DNA from: Gordoniibacillus chartarius
GTDB taxonomy: Bacteria; Bacillota; Bacilli; Paenibacillales; NBRC-103111
Direction of reading: 5' to 3'
DNA: 64,000 nt
NCBI RefSeq assembly: GCF_042432825.1
Contig: NZ_JBHLWN010000025.1
Location: 1-64,000, forward strand
Shown: positions 16,518 to 25,911 of the stretch, piece by piece
Position numbering within the stretch: the stretch's first letter is position 1
Layout: each line of letters starts with the position of its first letter
The notes under the pieces: model-generated
Seen by the model: the letters and a program-made list of their open reading frames with translations, nothing else
Databases searched by the model: none
What the model was told of the DNA's origin: nothing
Made by a program: the position numbers and the translations under genes

Positions 16518-17885
16518 ATGAAAAAACAAAGCACGATCGCTCTCGCCTTCACTCTGTTATCCGGTACGGCACTCTCGGGGTGCGGCTCGGACGGAACGGC
16601 GGGAACGCCGGGTACCCCCGCGGCGGAAACGAAGCCGGCCCCGGCGGCGGGCGACAAGCCTGCGGAAGTGAAACCGTTTACCGTAACGCTGCGGCACACG
16701 CAGATCGGCGAGTCGAAGCAGGCGCGTCTGAAGATACTCCAGGATGCCGTGAAGGAAGCGGAGTCCAAAGTACCCGGCCTTAAGTTTGAACTGGACGGCG
16801 TCGATTCCGACGTCAACCGCAAGGAGAAGCTTCGCGCCGAGATGGCGGCCGGCAATCCGCCGCACATCTTCGATTTGTTCGGCGGCGCGGATACGGCACT
16901 GTATGCGAAGAACGGTAAGCTGCTGGAGCTTACGGACATCTTGACGGAGCTGGGCCTAAAGGACAAATTTATAAATCTATCGGAGTTTTCGGTCGACGGC
17001 AAGGTGTACGGCCTGCCGATCGGCGGCTTCCAGGAAGGATTCTTCTATAATAAGAAGGTGTTCGATACGCTCGCCATCAAGCCTCCGAAGACATGGAGCG
17101 AGCTGGAAGCCGTAGCGAAGCAGGTGAAGGATGCCGGCAAGACACCGTTCGCGATGGCCTCCAAGCAGGCCTGGGTTCCGCTGATGACGGCGAATACGCT
17201 CTGGTCGCGCTATGCCGGGCCGGACATTACGAGCGGCTTCGCGAAAGGCACGGCCAAGTGGAACAGCCCGGAGATGGCCGCTGCGTTCGGGAAATATCAG
17301 GAATGGGTGAAGAAGGGCTATTTCCCGAAAGGCGAGCTCGGCTTCGAATACGCGGAGCAGCGCAACCAGCTCATCACCGGTCAGGCGGCGATGATGTACG
17401 ACGGCTCATGGGCGAGCTCCGTCTTCAAGGATCCGAAGCAAGCCGGCGATATGGTTGGACAGGTCGGCTACTTCCCGATGCCTCCCGTAGACGGCGGCAA
17501 AGGAGATCAGACCGCAGTCAACGCCGGCTTCTCCAACGGTTACGGCTTCTCGGCAAACCTGAAGGACAACGAATTGAAAGCGGTTAAAGCGTTCATTGCG
17601 GCCCAATACAACGAGAAGATGCAGCTTCGCGGCGTCATTGAGGACAATGTCCTCCCGTCGATGAAGATTAAGCCGGACGGCGTCGATCCGCTGCTCAAGG
17701 AAATCATCGATGCCGGCAACAATGCGAAATCGACGTTCCCGGCATTCGACGCCCTTGTGCAGCCGGATGTCAACAGCGCGCTGTCCGACGGCATTCAGCA
17801 GCTGATCAGCGGCGTTTACGACGCGCAGAAGATGCTCGATAAAGTTCAGGAGGCCCAGGACAAAGCCAACAGAGCTGCGAAATAA
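16518..17885 (+). CDS. ABC sugar transporter, solute-binding lipoprotein (CUT1 family)
   Basis: A 455-residue lipoprotein. The signal peptide ends in the lipobox ALSGC at about residue 22, followed by a flexible Pro/Ala/Lys linker to about residue 55 and then an extracellular solute-binding fold (FDLFGGADTALYAKNGKLLELTDI, VYGLPIGGFQEGFFYNKKVFDTL, ITGQAAMMYDGSW). This group delivers mono- or oligosaccharides to CUT1 permeases. The start is ATG 16518 after GAGGAGGGGCAGCA. It is first in a run of five genes: binding protein, two permeases, kinase, regulator. No ATPase gene is nearby. The sugar is unknown. Confidence 0.92.
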   Translation: MKKQSTIALAFTLLSGTALSGCGSDGTAGTPGTPAAETKPAPAAGDKPAEVKPFTVTLRHTQIGESKQARLKILQDAVKEAESKVPGLKFELDGVDSDVNRKEKLRAEMAAGNPPHIFDLFGGADTALYAKNGKLLELTDILTELGLKDKFINLSEFSVDGKVYGLPIGGFQEGFFYNKKVFDTLAIKPPKTWSELEAVAKQVKDAGKTPFAMASKQAWVPLMTANTLWSRYAGPDITSGFAKGTAKWNSPEMAAAFGKYQEWVKKGYFPKGELGFEYAEQRNQLITGQAAMMYDGSWASSVFKDPKQAGDMVGQVGYFPMPPVDGGKGDQTAVNAGFSNGYGFSANLKDNELKAVKAFIAAQYNEKMQLRGVIEDNVLPSMKIKPDGVDPLLKEIIDAGNNAKSTFPAFDALVQPDVNSALSDGIQQLISGVYDAQKMLDKVQEAQDKANRAAK

Positions 17886-17985
17886 GCAGCTCGGCTTGAT
17901 ACGGCGGCGCACCGGTACCGTCCTTCCGGGGACGGTATCGGCTTTCCGGCCGCTAATCTTGGACCTCGCGGGAGGGCTGTATCCT

Positions 17986-18864
17986 ATGAACCGGACGATG
18001 CGTCATCCGCTGACGTTCGCTCTGCTGCTGCTGCCGACATTGGCGCTGTACGTCATTTTTTTCGTGTATCCAGTGCTTCAGTCGTTTTATTACGGCTTTA
18101 CGTCCTGGGACGGCGTCTCGAAGGCGGCGTTCGTCGGCTTGGACAATTTCTCGGAGCTGGCCGCCGACCCGAAGTTCTGGAAGGCGTTCCTCAACAATAT
18201 ATGGCTGATTCTGTTCTCCTGCTGCGTCCAAGTGCCGCTGATCGTTACGTTCTCGCTGCTGATCGGAGGCGTGAAGCGCTGGCAGAGCTTTTATAAGACG
18301 GCCGTATTCGTCCCCTCCATCCTGTCGACGGCGGTCATCGGCATTTTGTGGAGCTTCATTTACGAACCGCAGGTCGGCCTCTTGAACCAGGCGCTGCAAG
18401 CGGTCGGCCTGCCTCCCGTGTATTGGCTGTCCGATCCGGACTGGGCGTTCGTCTCGATTCTGATCACGAACGGCTGGCAGTGGACCGGATTCTACATCGT
18501 TCTTGTGCTGGCGGCCATTCTCGCCATTCCGAAGGAGCTGAACGAGGCGGTGGCGATTGACGGCGCGTCCGGCTGGCAGAAGGCGCTGTACATTACGGTT
18601 CCGCTCATTCGCGGCATCATCATGGTCGTCATCCTGCTGTCGATTACAGGAGCGATGAAGGCGGCGGACATTATTCTCGTCATGACGAAGGGCGGACCGT
18701 TCGGCTCGACCGATGTGATGGCGACCTACATGATCAACCGCTCCTTCCAGCTGTTCCGATACGGATACGGGGCGGCCGTAGCGGTGCTCATTTTCGTCTT
18801 CACCTTACTCTTGACGGCTGTTTTCAAGCTATTGACAAGAGGCGGAGAAAGGATTGAATATTGA
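17986..18864 (+). CDS. ABC sugar transporter permease (MalF/UgpA type)
   Basis: A 292-residue inner-membrane protein with six hydrophobic helices. The permease EAA loop reads ELNEAVAIDGASGWQKALYITVPLIRG, the coupling helix that contacts the ATPase. Together with the next gene it forms the heterodimeric channel for the upstream binding protein. ATG 17986 has GGGAGGG upstream; the frame is open further back to 17896 but without a site. Its stop overlaps the next start by one base. Confidence 0.93.
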   Translation: MNRTMRHPLTFALLLLPTLALYVIFFVYPVLQSFYYGFTSWDGVSKAAFVGLDNFSELAADPKFWKAFLNNIWLILFSCCVQVPLIVTFSLLIGGVKRWQSFYKTAVFVPSILSTAVIGILWSFIYEPQVGLLNQALQAVGLPPVYWLSDPDWAFVSILITNGWQWTGFYIVLVLAAILAIPKELNEAVAIDGASGWQKALYITVPLIRGIIMVVILLSITGAMKAADIILVMTKGGPFGSTDVMATYMINRSFQLFRYGYGAAVAVLIFVFTLLLTAVFKLLTRGGERIEY

Positions 18865-19691
18865 TGCATACGGTACGCAAAAGCGTCGCGCACGTCGTGC
18901 TCATGATTTACGTCGGCATCGTGCTGTACCCGTTCCTGTTCGTGCTGTTCTCTTCGCTGAAAACCGATAATCAGGCGATCGCAAGCAATCCGTGGGGCTG
19001 GCCGAGCGTCATGACGTTCAACAATTACAAGCTGGCTTGGGTTAACGCGAAGATGAGCGTCTTCTTCCTCAACAGCGTGTATATCAGTCTCAGCGCATCG
19101 CTTGCTGCAGTGCTGCTCGGCGCGGCGGCTTCGTTCGCCTTGACGCGGATGCGCTTCGGGCGGATGAGCGCCGTCAGCGGCTTGTTCCTGGCGCTTGGGC
19201 TGTTCATTCCCGGCAACGCGCTCATCATTCCGATATACAGCCTGCTTGTAAAGATGAAGCTGTATAATACGCCGTTGGCGCTGATCCTGCCGTATATCGC
19301 CTTCGGACTGCCGCTGACGATCGTCATCGTCTCGGCGTTCATGCGCTCGCTTCCGTCGGAGGTTGAAGAAGCCGGCGTGATGGACGGGTTGAAACCGCTG
19401 GGACTGTTCGTAAGGGTCATTTTACCGATTACGGTTCCTGCGCTGGTTACCGTGTTTATCGTGAACTTTCTCGGCAATTGGAACGAGTTTCTGATGGCCA
19501 ATTTTTATTTGAAATCGGAGAAGCTGCGGACGCTGCCGGTCGGCATGGTCGGCTTCCGCGACAGCTACAATACCAACTACGCGCAGCTGTCGGCCGGAAT
19601 CGTTTACAGCGTAGCGCCGGTGCTCGTCCTTTACGCGGTACTGCAGGAAAAAATTATTGAAGGCGTTACGGCCGGCAGCGTCAAAGGCTGA
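18864..19691 (+). CDS. ABC sugar transporter permease (MalG/UgpE type)
   Basis: A 275-residue membrane protein with six helices. The EAA loop is SLPSEVEEAGVMDGLKPLGLFVRVILPI, and the C-terminus EKIIEGVTAGSVKG is the usual end of MalG-type subunits. ATG 18864 overlaps the preceding stop (TGATG), implying coupled translation. It pairs with the MalF-type permease. Confidence 0.93.
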   Translation: MHTVRKSVAHVVLMIYVGIVLYPFLFVLFSSLKTDNQAIASNPWGWPSVMTFNNYKLAWVNAKMSVFFLNSVYISLSASLAAVLLGAAASFALTRMRFGRMSAVSGLFLALGLFIPGNALIIPIYSLLVKMKLYNTPLALILPYIAFGLPLTIVIVSAFMRSLPSEVEEAGVMDGLKPLGLFVRVILPITVPALVTVFIVNFLGNWNEFLMANFYLKSEKLRTLPVGMVGFRDSYNTNYAQLSAGIVYSVAPVLVLYAVLQEKIIEGVTAGSVKG

Positions 19692-19714
19692 CGTCAATAA
19701 GGGGGAGGATTCGG

Positions 19715-21514
19715 ATGACATTGCGCGAGAAGCTGTTCTTCGCCTTTATCGTCCTGATTATCAACCCTCTCTTTATGCTGGGCGGGGTTACGTTTTATCT
19801 GGCATCGGTGCTCATGGACGACAAATACGCCGAGCAGTCGGAGCTGACGCTGCAGGCGCTCAGCCGGAGCATCGAATACGCGCTGCAGGATCTGAACAAC
19901 GTGTCGGACACCTGGATCGCGAATTATTATTTGCAAAGTATTCTTACGCCCGGACCATACACGGACAACGCGGCCAACGACCCGCTGAAGCTGCTGCTCG
20001 ACGAGCGCAATTTCCGGCGCGTGCTGGTCAGCTATCCGGCGATTACGAACGCTCTGCTGTATGCGAACAACGGCAGTATCGTTCAGCTGCAAAGCCAAAA
20101 CCGCTTCACGCCGCTGCCGTTCGATAAGCTGCAGCAGCATCCGCTCTATCCGGAGCTCGTCCGCAGAGACGGCATTCCGCTTTGGATCGGGCCTTACGAA
20201 TATCCGGAGATGACCGGAGGCAATGCCGGCTTCACACAGATTCGTATCGTGAACGATCTGAACACGCTGGAGAGCCGCGGCGTCCTGTTCATTCAAGTGA
20301 AGCTGTCCAAGCTGGATGCCTTGTTCCGCGAGTTCGGCTATTCGGCGGGCGACCGGGACCGGAGGTTTTTCCTTGTCGGCCGGGAAGGGCTGATCTTGTC
20401 GGACAGCAAGCAGTCGCTGGACGGCACGATGCTGCCGAAGAGCGTCTATGCGCTGATCAGCGGGCCGGAGCCCTTCATTCATCTGAAGACGGAGCTGTTC
20501 GGGGAACAGAGCGTCGTCTCGTCGTATACGGTTGGATCGGACGGCTGGCGGCTCGTCTCGGCGACGACATGGAATTCGCTGTCCAAAGAGATGGTGATGA
20601 TCGCCAAATGGGTGTTCGGGATTATGGCCGTTTGTCTGGCGTCCGCGCTCGTCTTTATCGTAATTTTCGTCAACCGGGTGGCACGCTCGATTGTTCGCAT
20701 TCTTCGCGTAATGAAGAAGGTGGAGGCCGGCGATTTGCAGGTGCGGGTGAGCGAGCGGGGCAGCGACGAAATCGGTTTGCTGTCGCGCGGCTTCAACAGT
20801 CTGGTCGAACAAGTCGGCCGCCTGATCGACGAGGTGCGGATCGAGCAGCAGCGCCAGAAGCACGCCGAGCTGATGGTGCTGCAGGCGCAGATCAAGCCGC
20901 ACTTCCTGTTCAATACGCTGGAGTCGATCAATGCGCTCGCGGTGCAGAACGAAGGCCGCAAGGTGAGTCAAATGGTCACCCGGCTCGGTCGCATGCTGCG
21001 CATCTCCATACAGCAGCGCGAGGAAATTACGCTCCGCGAAGAGCTCATGCACCTGCGGTATTATCTCGATATTCAATCGTTCCGCTTTGAGGATTTATTT
21101 TCGTATGAGCTCGATGTGCCGGAGGAGTGGATGGAATACGGTATATTGAAAATGACGCTGCAGCCCCTTGTCGAGAATTCCATTCAGCATGGCTTCGACG
21201 ATTTGCCGCGTCAGGGACGGATCCGCGTCTACGCTGAGGATCTCGGCGGCGCACTCGCGATATTCATTGAGGACAACGGACGCGGCATCCCGCAGGATGC
21301 GCTGCTGCGGCTGCAGAACCCGCTCGCCGGCGGCGCCGACGTGCCGCCGCGCACGGGCCTCGGCATCCGCAACGTTGCGGACCGGCTCCGCATCGAGTAT
21401 GGCAAGGAGTATGGGCTGTGCCTGTGCTCCTCGGAGCGGGGGACCGTCATTCGCTGCCTCGTTCCGAAACGCAAACCCGGAGGTGATCGGCATGATCAAG
21501 CTGATGCTGGTTGA
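19715..21514 (+). CDS. Sensor histidine kinase, YesM/LytS-related (HisKA_7TM-less, PF06580 type)
   Basis: A 599-residue membrane kinase. It has a first transmembrane helix at about residues 10-32, an extracellular sensor region to about 300, a second helix at about 300-325 (VFGIMAVCLASALVFIVIFV), a HAMP-like linker, the phospho-acceptor block LQAQIKPHFLFNTLESINAL with H396, and a C-terminal ATPase domain (PLVENSIQHGF, IEDNGRGIP, GLGIRNVADRL). It probably senses the sugar or its bound receptor. Its stop overlaps the regulator start by 23 bp. Confidence 0.93.
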   Translation: MTLREKLFFAFIVLIINPLFMLGGVTFYLASVLMDDKYAEQSELTLQALSRSIEYALQDLNNVSDTWIANYYLQSILTPGPYTDNAANDPLKLLLDERNFRRVLVSYPAITNALLYANNGSIVQLQSQNRFTPLPFDKLQQHPLYPELVRRDGIPLWIGPYEYPEMTGGNAGFTQIRIVNDLNTLESRGVLFIQVKLSKLDALFREFGYSAGDRDRRFFLVGREGLILSDSKQSLDGTMLPKSVYALISGPEPFIHLKTELFGEQSVVSSYTVGSDGWRLVSATTWNSLSKEMVMIAKWVFGIMAVCLASALVFIVIFVNRVARSIVRILRVMKKVEAGDLQVRVSERGSDEIGLLSRGFNSLVEQVGRLIDEVRIEQQRQKHAELMVLQAQIKPHFLFNTLESINALAVQNEGRKVSQMVTRLGRMLRISIQQREEITLREELMHLRYYLDIQSFRFEDLFSYELDVPEEWMEYGILKMTLQPLVENSIQHGFDDLPRQGRIRVYAEDLGGALAIFIEDNGRGIPQDALLRLQNPLAGGADVPPRTGLGIRNVADRLRIEYGKEYGLCLCSSERGTVIRCLVPKRKPGGDRHDQADAG

Positions 21515-23105
21515 CGATGAAGCGAATATTTTGCGCAATCTGCAGACGGTGCTGCCGTGGAAGGAGCTCGGCGTCGAATGGCTCGGTACCGCCAGGAACG
21601 GTCGGGATGCGCTGGAGCTGGCGCTTGCCGAGACGCCGGACATCGTCATCAGCGATATTCGAATGCCGGTTATGGACGGCATCGCGTTCCTGCAGAAGCT
21701 GCGGGAACGCGGTTCGGAGGCGGAGATCATCCTGCTGACCGGTTATCCCGATTTTGAATATGCCCGCTCGGCGATTCAGCTGAAGGTGAAGGAATATGTC
21801 GTCAAGCCGATTGATTACGACGAGCTGCAAGCTGTCGTCGAGCAAACGGTGCGGACCATACGCGAGCGGCGCCGGCAGCGTTACCGCAGCGAGCAGCAAT
21901 GGGGACGGGTGAAGCGCATCGCCTACGAGAAGCTGCTGCACGATGTCTTGACGGACATGGCTCATGTCGCGGCGGGGGAGCTGCAGATCGTCGGCCAGGA
22001 ACCGGTGGAGGGGCGCATGTATGCGCTGCTGCTTGCCGATCTCGACGACTATATGCAGCGGTCGCTGCATTGGTCCGGAAGCGAACGCAAGCTGTGGAAT
22101 TCAGCAGTCAAAAATGTGCTGCAGGAAGCACTGCTTCCAGTCGGACTCACGTACTGCGTGCCGCAAGTGCGGGAAGGCGAGTGGTGTGTGCTGGTGGAGC
22201 TCCGCTCGCAGCGGCCTGTCGCCGCCGACGAGATCCGGGGGTGGGCGGAAGCGCTGCAGGCCGCCGTCCGGGACAACGTCAGGCTGGACCTGTGCTTTTG
22301 CTATGAGACGAAGCCGATCGGTTTCGCGCAGCTTCCCGCCGCCTATCGGAGCGCACGTCAGCGGCTGATGCTGAACGAGCGCAGCCCCGCCGTCATGCAG
22401 AACGGCGAGCAGGCGGAGGGAGCCGGACCCGATCCGCTGGACCGCTCCTTCTGGGAATCCGTCGAGAGCTTGGTATCGGCCGTGAAAGAAGGCGACGCGA
22501 ACAAGGCGCGCAGCCGGCTCTGTCGGTATGAGGAAGAAATGCAGCGGCTGATGAAGCGCTCCGGCACACTGGCGGAGCAGCTGCTGCATTTTACCGCACT
22601 GCATATGCTGCGCGAGCTGCGGGATGTATGCGCCATTACCGCGGAGGGGGAAGAGGCGGTTTGGCGTAAGCTGAAGGTGAGCCGGGGCGGCAAGGATGTG
22701 TTGGCGGTTGTGAAGGAGCTCGCGCGGGACGCCGTCCGGGCGGCGGAAGCGAAGACCAACGCAGAGCTATGGATGATTAAGGCGAAGGACTATATCGAAC
22801 GGAGGCTTGCCGACGATTTCGGCATCGACGACTTGGCGGAATATTTGCAGATCAGCCCCAGCTATTTCAGTTTGAAGTTCAAGCAGGCGGTGGGCTCGAC
22901 ATTCCTTGAATATGTGACAAGGCTGCGCATGGAGCGGGCCCGGAAGCTGCTGTCCCGCGGAGACAAAAGCGTAGCGCAGGTCGGCAGGCTGGTCGGGTAC
23001 GAGGAGCGGCGATATTTTACGAAGGTGTTTCATAAATATTTCGGGGTTTCGCCAAACGAATTCAAGGAATCGCTCACGAAAGGCGGGAATGCGCAGCGGG
23101 AATAA
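21492..23105 (+). CDS. AraC-type response regulator (YesN family)
   Basis: A 537-residue cytoplasmic regulator. The receiver domain (1-120) carries the acidic pocket LVDDE and phospho-acceptor D55 in IVISDIRMPVMDG. A long middle region of unknown fold follows, then a C-terminal AraC domain with two helix-turn-helix motifs (FGIDDLAEYLQISPSYFSLKFKQ and KSVAQVGRLVGYEERRYFTKVFHKYFG). ATG 21492 follows GGAGGTGAT and lies inside the end of the kinase gene. It presumably activates the upstream binding-protein operon when phosphorylated by the neighbouring kinase. Confidence 0.95.
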   Translation: MIKLMLVDDEANILRNLQTVLPWKELGVEWLGTARNGRDALELALAETPDIVISDIRMPVMDGIAFLQKLRERGSEAEIILLTGYPDFEYARSAIQLKVKEYVVKPIDYDELQAVVEQTVRTIRERRRQRYRSEQQWGRVKRIAYEKLLHDVLTDMAHVAAGELQIVGQEPVEGRMYALLLADLDDYMQRSLHWSGSERKLWNSAVKNVLQEALLPVGLTYCVPQVREGEWCVLVELRSQRPVAADEIRGWAEALQAAVRDNVRLDLCFCYETKPIGFAQLPAAYRSARQRLMLNERSPAVMQNGEQAEGAGPDPLDRSFWESVESLVSAVKEGDANKARSRLCRYEEEMQRLMKRSGTLAEQLLHFTALHMLRELRDVCAITAEGEEAVWRKLKVSRGGKDVLAVVKELARDAVRAAEAKTNAELWMIKAKDYIERRLADDFGIDDLAEYLQISPSYFSLKFKQAVGSTFLEYVTRLRMERARKLLSRGDKSVAQVGRLVGYEERRYFTKVFHKYFGVSPNEFKESLTKGGNAQRE

Positions 23106-23221
23106 GGACGCGCGGGACTGGCTCTGCTTCGAGCCGCCGATTCCCGAACCTTATGCACGTATAATTAACCCAGCCGTCCGCAAACTATATCCAAATCAAA
23201 GTTGTGGATAGGGGGATGACA

Positions 23222-24703
23222 GTGGCACAACAAGCGCCTACTCCGCATGCGAGCATGGTGGAGGAAACCTTGTTCCAACTGCTGTGCGAAAATCCTAATC
23301 TCATCGTCAAATGGATTGTGTCGAAGAACCGTACATACGGCGTTTTTTATATCAATACGATCGTCGACCAGCACTTGCTGCAGCGGGACTTGCTCGGGCG
23401 GATCGCAACGCTTGAGGATCGGCCGTCGGCGGACGAGATGGCCGAACACTTTCCCGTCGGGGCGGTTAAGGAAGCGGAAGGACTGGAAGCGGTAGCCGAG
23501 CAGCTGCTGGCCGGGTGGGTTTATCTGGATGCCGGTCCGGAAGCGCCGGGCCTTCTGTTTTACTTGTACAAGCCTCAGCAGCGCAATTTAAGCAGGCCCG
23601 ACATTGAAAGTCAGGTGCTCGGACCGCAGCTGGCGTTCACCGAAACGCTTACGACGAATATCGGATTGCTGCAGGGCTATGTAGCGGATCCGCAGCTGTG
23701 CCAGGAGCTTCATCAGGTCGGGGTCCGTACCCGTACGCAGGTGGCTTTGTTTTATATGAACGAGGTCACTGACGACGCGCTCGTCGATCGGCTGCGAAAG
23801 CGCCTGGGCAATTTGCAGATCGACGGGATTATCGACAGTGCGGTGCTCGCTCAGCTGCTTGACGATCATCCGTATTCCATTTTTCCACAAATGCTGCTGA
23901 CGGAGCGGGTGGACCGGGTAGCCTTTTCCTTGCTGGAGGGCAAGCTGGTGCTGCTCGTCGCAGGCAGTCCGTTTGCCATCGTCTGTCCCGTCGTGTTCAT
24001 GGATTTCTTCTCGTCGAGCGAGGATCATTTGGTCCGCTGGAATATGGCGACGTTCACCCGCATTCTTCGGCTGGCTGCAATGATCTTGTCGCTTGGCTTC
24101 ACGCCGATGTATGTAGCGGCGCTGACGTTTCATTATGAAATCATTCCGTCCGCCATGGTGGTGCCGCTCGCGGAGTCGAGAACGCGCGTGCCGTTCCCGC
24201 CGCTGATGGAAGCTTTGTTCCTTGAGTTTACGATGGAGCTGCTGCGCGAGGCCGGCGCCCGGCTGCCGACCAAGGTCGGCCAGACAATCGGCATCGTAGG
24301 CGGTATCGTCATCGGCCAAGCCGCCGTACAGGCAGGCTTCACCAGCAATATTTTGATCATCATCGTGGCGCTGGGCGCGTTGTCTTCGTTTACTACACCT
24401 GTATATTTGATGGGCATCACGATCCGCATTGTCCGCTTCCCGTTAATTTTGCTCGCCGGTCTATTGGGCGGGCTCGGCTTGGTTGTAGGTATGAGCTTTA
24501 TTGCGATCCATCTGCTTCGCCTGTCGAGTCTGGAACAGCCTTATCTGTATCCTGTGTATCCGCTTCGGCCGGCAAATTTCAAAGCCAGCGTCATCCGAAT
24601 GCCATTTGCTTTCCTGCGCCGGAGGACGACCTTCATTCGAAGCGAAGACCAATATCGCTGGCAGAAGAAACCGCCCGAGCGGAAAAAAGACATCGACGAA
24701 TAA
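23222..24703 (+). CDS. Spore germination protein, GerA family (second operon)
   Basis: A 493-residue A subunit with a soluble N-terminal two-thirds (TRTQVALFYMNEVTDDALVDRLRKRL, LDDHPYSIFPQ) and C-terminal membrane helices containing MELLREAGARLPTKVGQTIGIVGGIVIGQAAVQAG. The start is uncertain. GTG 23222 is preferred because AGGGGG ends 6 nt upstream; ATG 23216 directly abuts that site, and GTG 23204 lacks one. Two residues either way do not alter the product. It is followed 11 bp later by the B subunit, giving the order A-B-C rather than the A-C-D-B of the first operon. Confidence 0.93.
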   Translation: MAQQAPTPHASMVEETLFQLLCENPNLIVKWIVSKNRTYGVFYINTIVDQHLLQRDLLGRIATLEDRPSADEMAEHFPVGAVKEAEGLEAVAEQLLAGWVYLDAGPEAPGLLFYLYKPQQRNLSRPDIESQVLGPQLAFTETLTTNIGLLQGYVADPQLCQELHQVGVRTRTQVALFYMNEVTDDALVDRLRKRLGNLQIDGIIDSAVLAQLLDDHPYSIFPQMLLTERVDRVAFSLLEGKLVLLVAGSPFAIVCPVVFMDFFSSSEDHLVRWNMATFTRILRLAAMILSLGFTPMYVAALTFHYEIIPSAMVVPLAESRTRVPFPPLMEALFLEFTMELLREAGARLPTKVGQTIGIVGGIVIGQAAVQAGFTSNILIIIVALGALSSFTTPVYLMGITIRIVRFPLILLAGLLGGLGLVVGMSFIAIHLLRLSSLEQPYLYPVYPLRPANFKASVIRMPFAFLRRRTTFIRSEDQYRWQKKPPERKKDIDE

Positions 24704-24714
24704 GGGGGAGTCCG

Positions 24715-25911
24715 ATGACCGGGCCGAATACGATGTCCGTTCCGGACCGCAAGTTTCAATTCAGCGCAAGCTTGATGTTCTTCGTCATCTTTGAAAACCA
24801 GGTGGGTGTCGGCATTCCCGGCTTTCAGCGCATCATTTTCCAGGAAGCCGGTCACGATGCCTGGCTTTGCGTGCTGTTGGCCGGTCTGTGGGCGCATGCT
24901 ACCGTGTGGTGCATGAACAAAGTGCTAAGCCGGTATTCCCGTTCAAGCTTGTATGACATTCATCATGACGTGTACGGCCGCTGGGCGGGGGGCATGCTCA
25001 ATATCGTCTATATCGGTTTTAACGCTTTTGCGGTTCTGGTCATTGTAAGAAATTATGTTGAGATGGTCCAAACCTGGCTGTTCCCGGACATGCCGACGTG
25101 GCTGCTGAGTGTCATTATGGCGGCTATGACCATTTACGGTGTGCTCGGCGGCGTGCGGGTCATTGTGGGAGTGGCGGTGCTTTCTTTTATTTTTACGATT
25201 TGGCTGATTCTGTTTATTTGGTTTCCTTTGCGCTATGCCGATTGGACGAAGCTGCTTCCGCTGCTTGAAGCGAACCCGGTTCAGCTTTGGAAAGGGACTG
25301 TTCAAATGTCATTCACGATAGCCGGGTTCGAAATTTTCTATATGCTCTATCCTTACATCAGCAAGCCTAAGGAAGCGTACCGTTACGTCCATTTCGGCAT
25401 CATCGGCACGACAGCGCTCTATCTCATAGTGATGGTCGTTTCATTAGTTTATTTCAGCTCGGGTCAGCTGCTCCGGACGATCTGGGCGACATTTACGCTG
25501 TTTAAGATTGTTTTAATGCCGTTCCTGGAGCGGTTCGAGTATGTCGCCGTGAGCCTATGGCTGCTCATCGTGCTGCCGAATTTGATGCTGTATTCATGGG
25601 CGGCGTCCAAAGGCCTGAAGAAGGTGTTCGGCTGGAATCAGCGCAGCGTGCTGTACGCGATGTTTGCGGCAGTCGTAGCGGCTGCCATGCTGTTCAAGAC
25701 AAGATTTCAGATCGACAAGCTGAATGACACCTTCGGTCAAATTTGTATGTGGATCGTCTTTGTATATCCTTGGGTACTGCTGCTGGCGGTCTGGATACGA
25801 AGCAAACGGAAAGACGGAGGAGGACGGGCATATGGCAACATGGAGACGACGGGGATTGCTGCTGCTTTTGCCGCTCCTGATAACGGTCCCGACAGGCTGT
25901 CTCCAGAATAG
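24715..25911 (+). CDS. Spore germination protein, GerB family (second operon)
   Basis: A 398-residue permease-like protein with about ten hydrophobic helices. FQFSASLMFFVIFENQVGVGIPGFQRIIFQEAGHDAW is the GerB-type N-terminus. AAGGGGGAG lies just upstream of the ATG. The charged, low-complexity tail (residues about 365-398) overlaps the start of the C-subunit gene by 80 bp, an unusually long overlap that still keeps both products in good family agreement. Confidence 0.92.
   Translation: MTGPNTMSVPDRKFQFSASLMFFVIFENQVGVGIPGFQRIIFQEAGHDAWLCVLLAGLWAHATVWCMNKVLSRYSRSSLYDIHHDVYGRWAGGMLNIVYIGFNAFAVLVIVRNYVEMVQTWLFPDMPTWLLSVIMAAMTIYGVLGGVRVIVGVAVLSFIFTIWLILFIWFPLRYADWTKLLPLLEANPVQLWKGTVQMSFTIAGFEIFYMLYPYISKPKEAYRYVHFGIIGTTALYLIVMVVSLVYFSSGQLLRTIWATFTLFKIVLMPFLERFEYVAVSLWLLIVLPNLMLYSWAASKGLKKVFGWNQRSVLYAMFAAVVAAAMLFKTRFQIDKLNDTFGQICMWIVFVYPWVLLLAVWIRSKRKDGGGRAYGNMETTGIAAAFAAPDNGPDRLSPE

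Noticed and set aside
19694..21076. Minus-strand frame of 460 codons opposite the first sensor kinase
   Set aside because: A shadow of a GC-rich coding sequence; the composition is His/Arg/Leu-rich with no recognisable domain.
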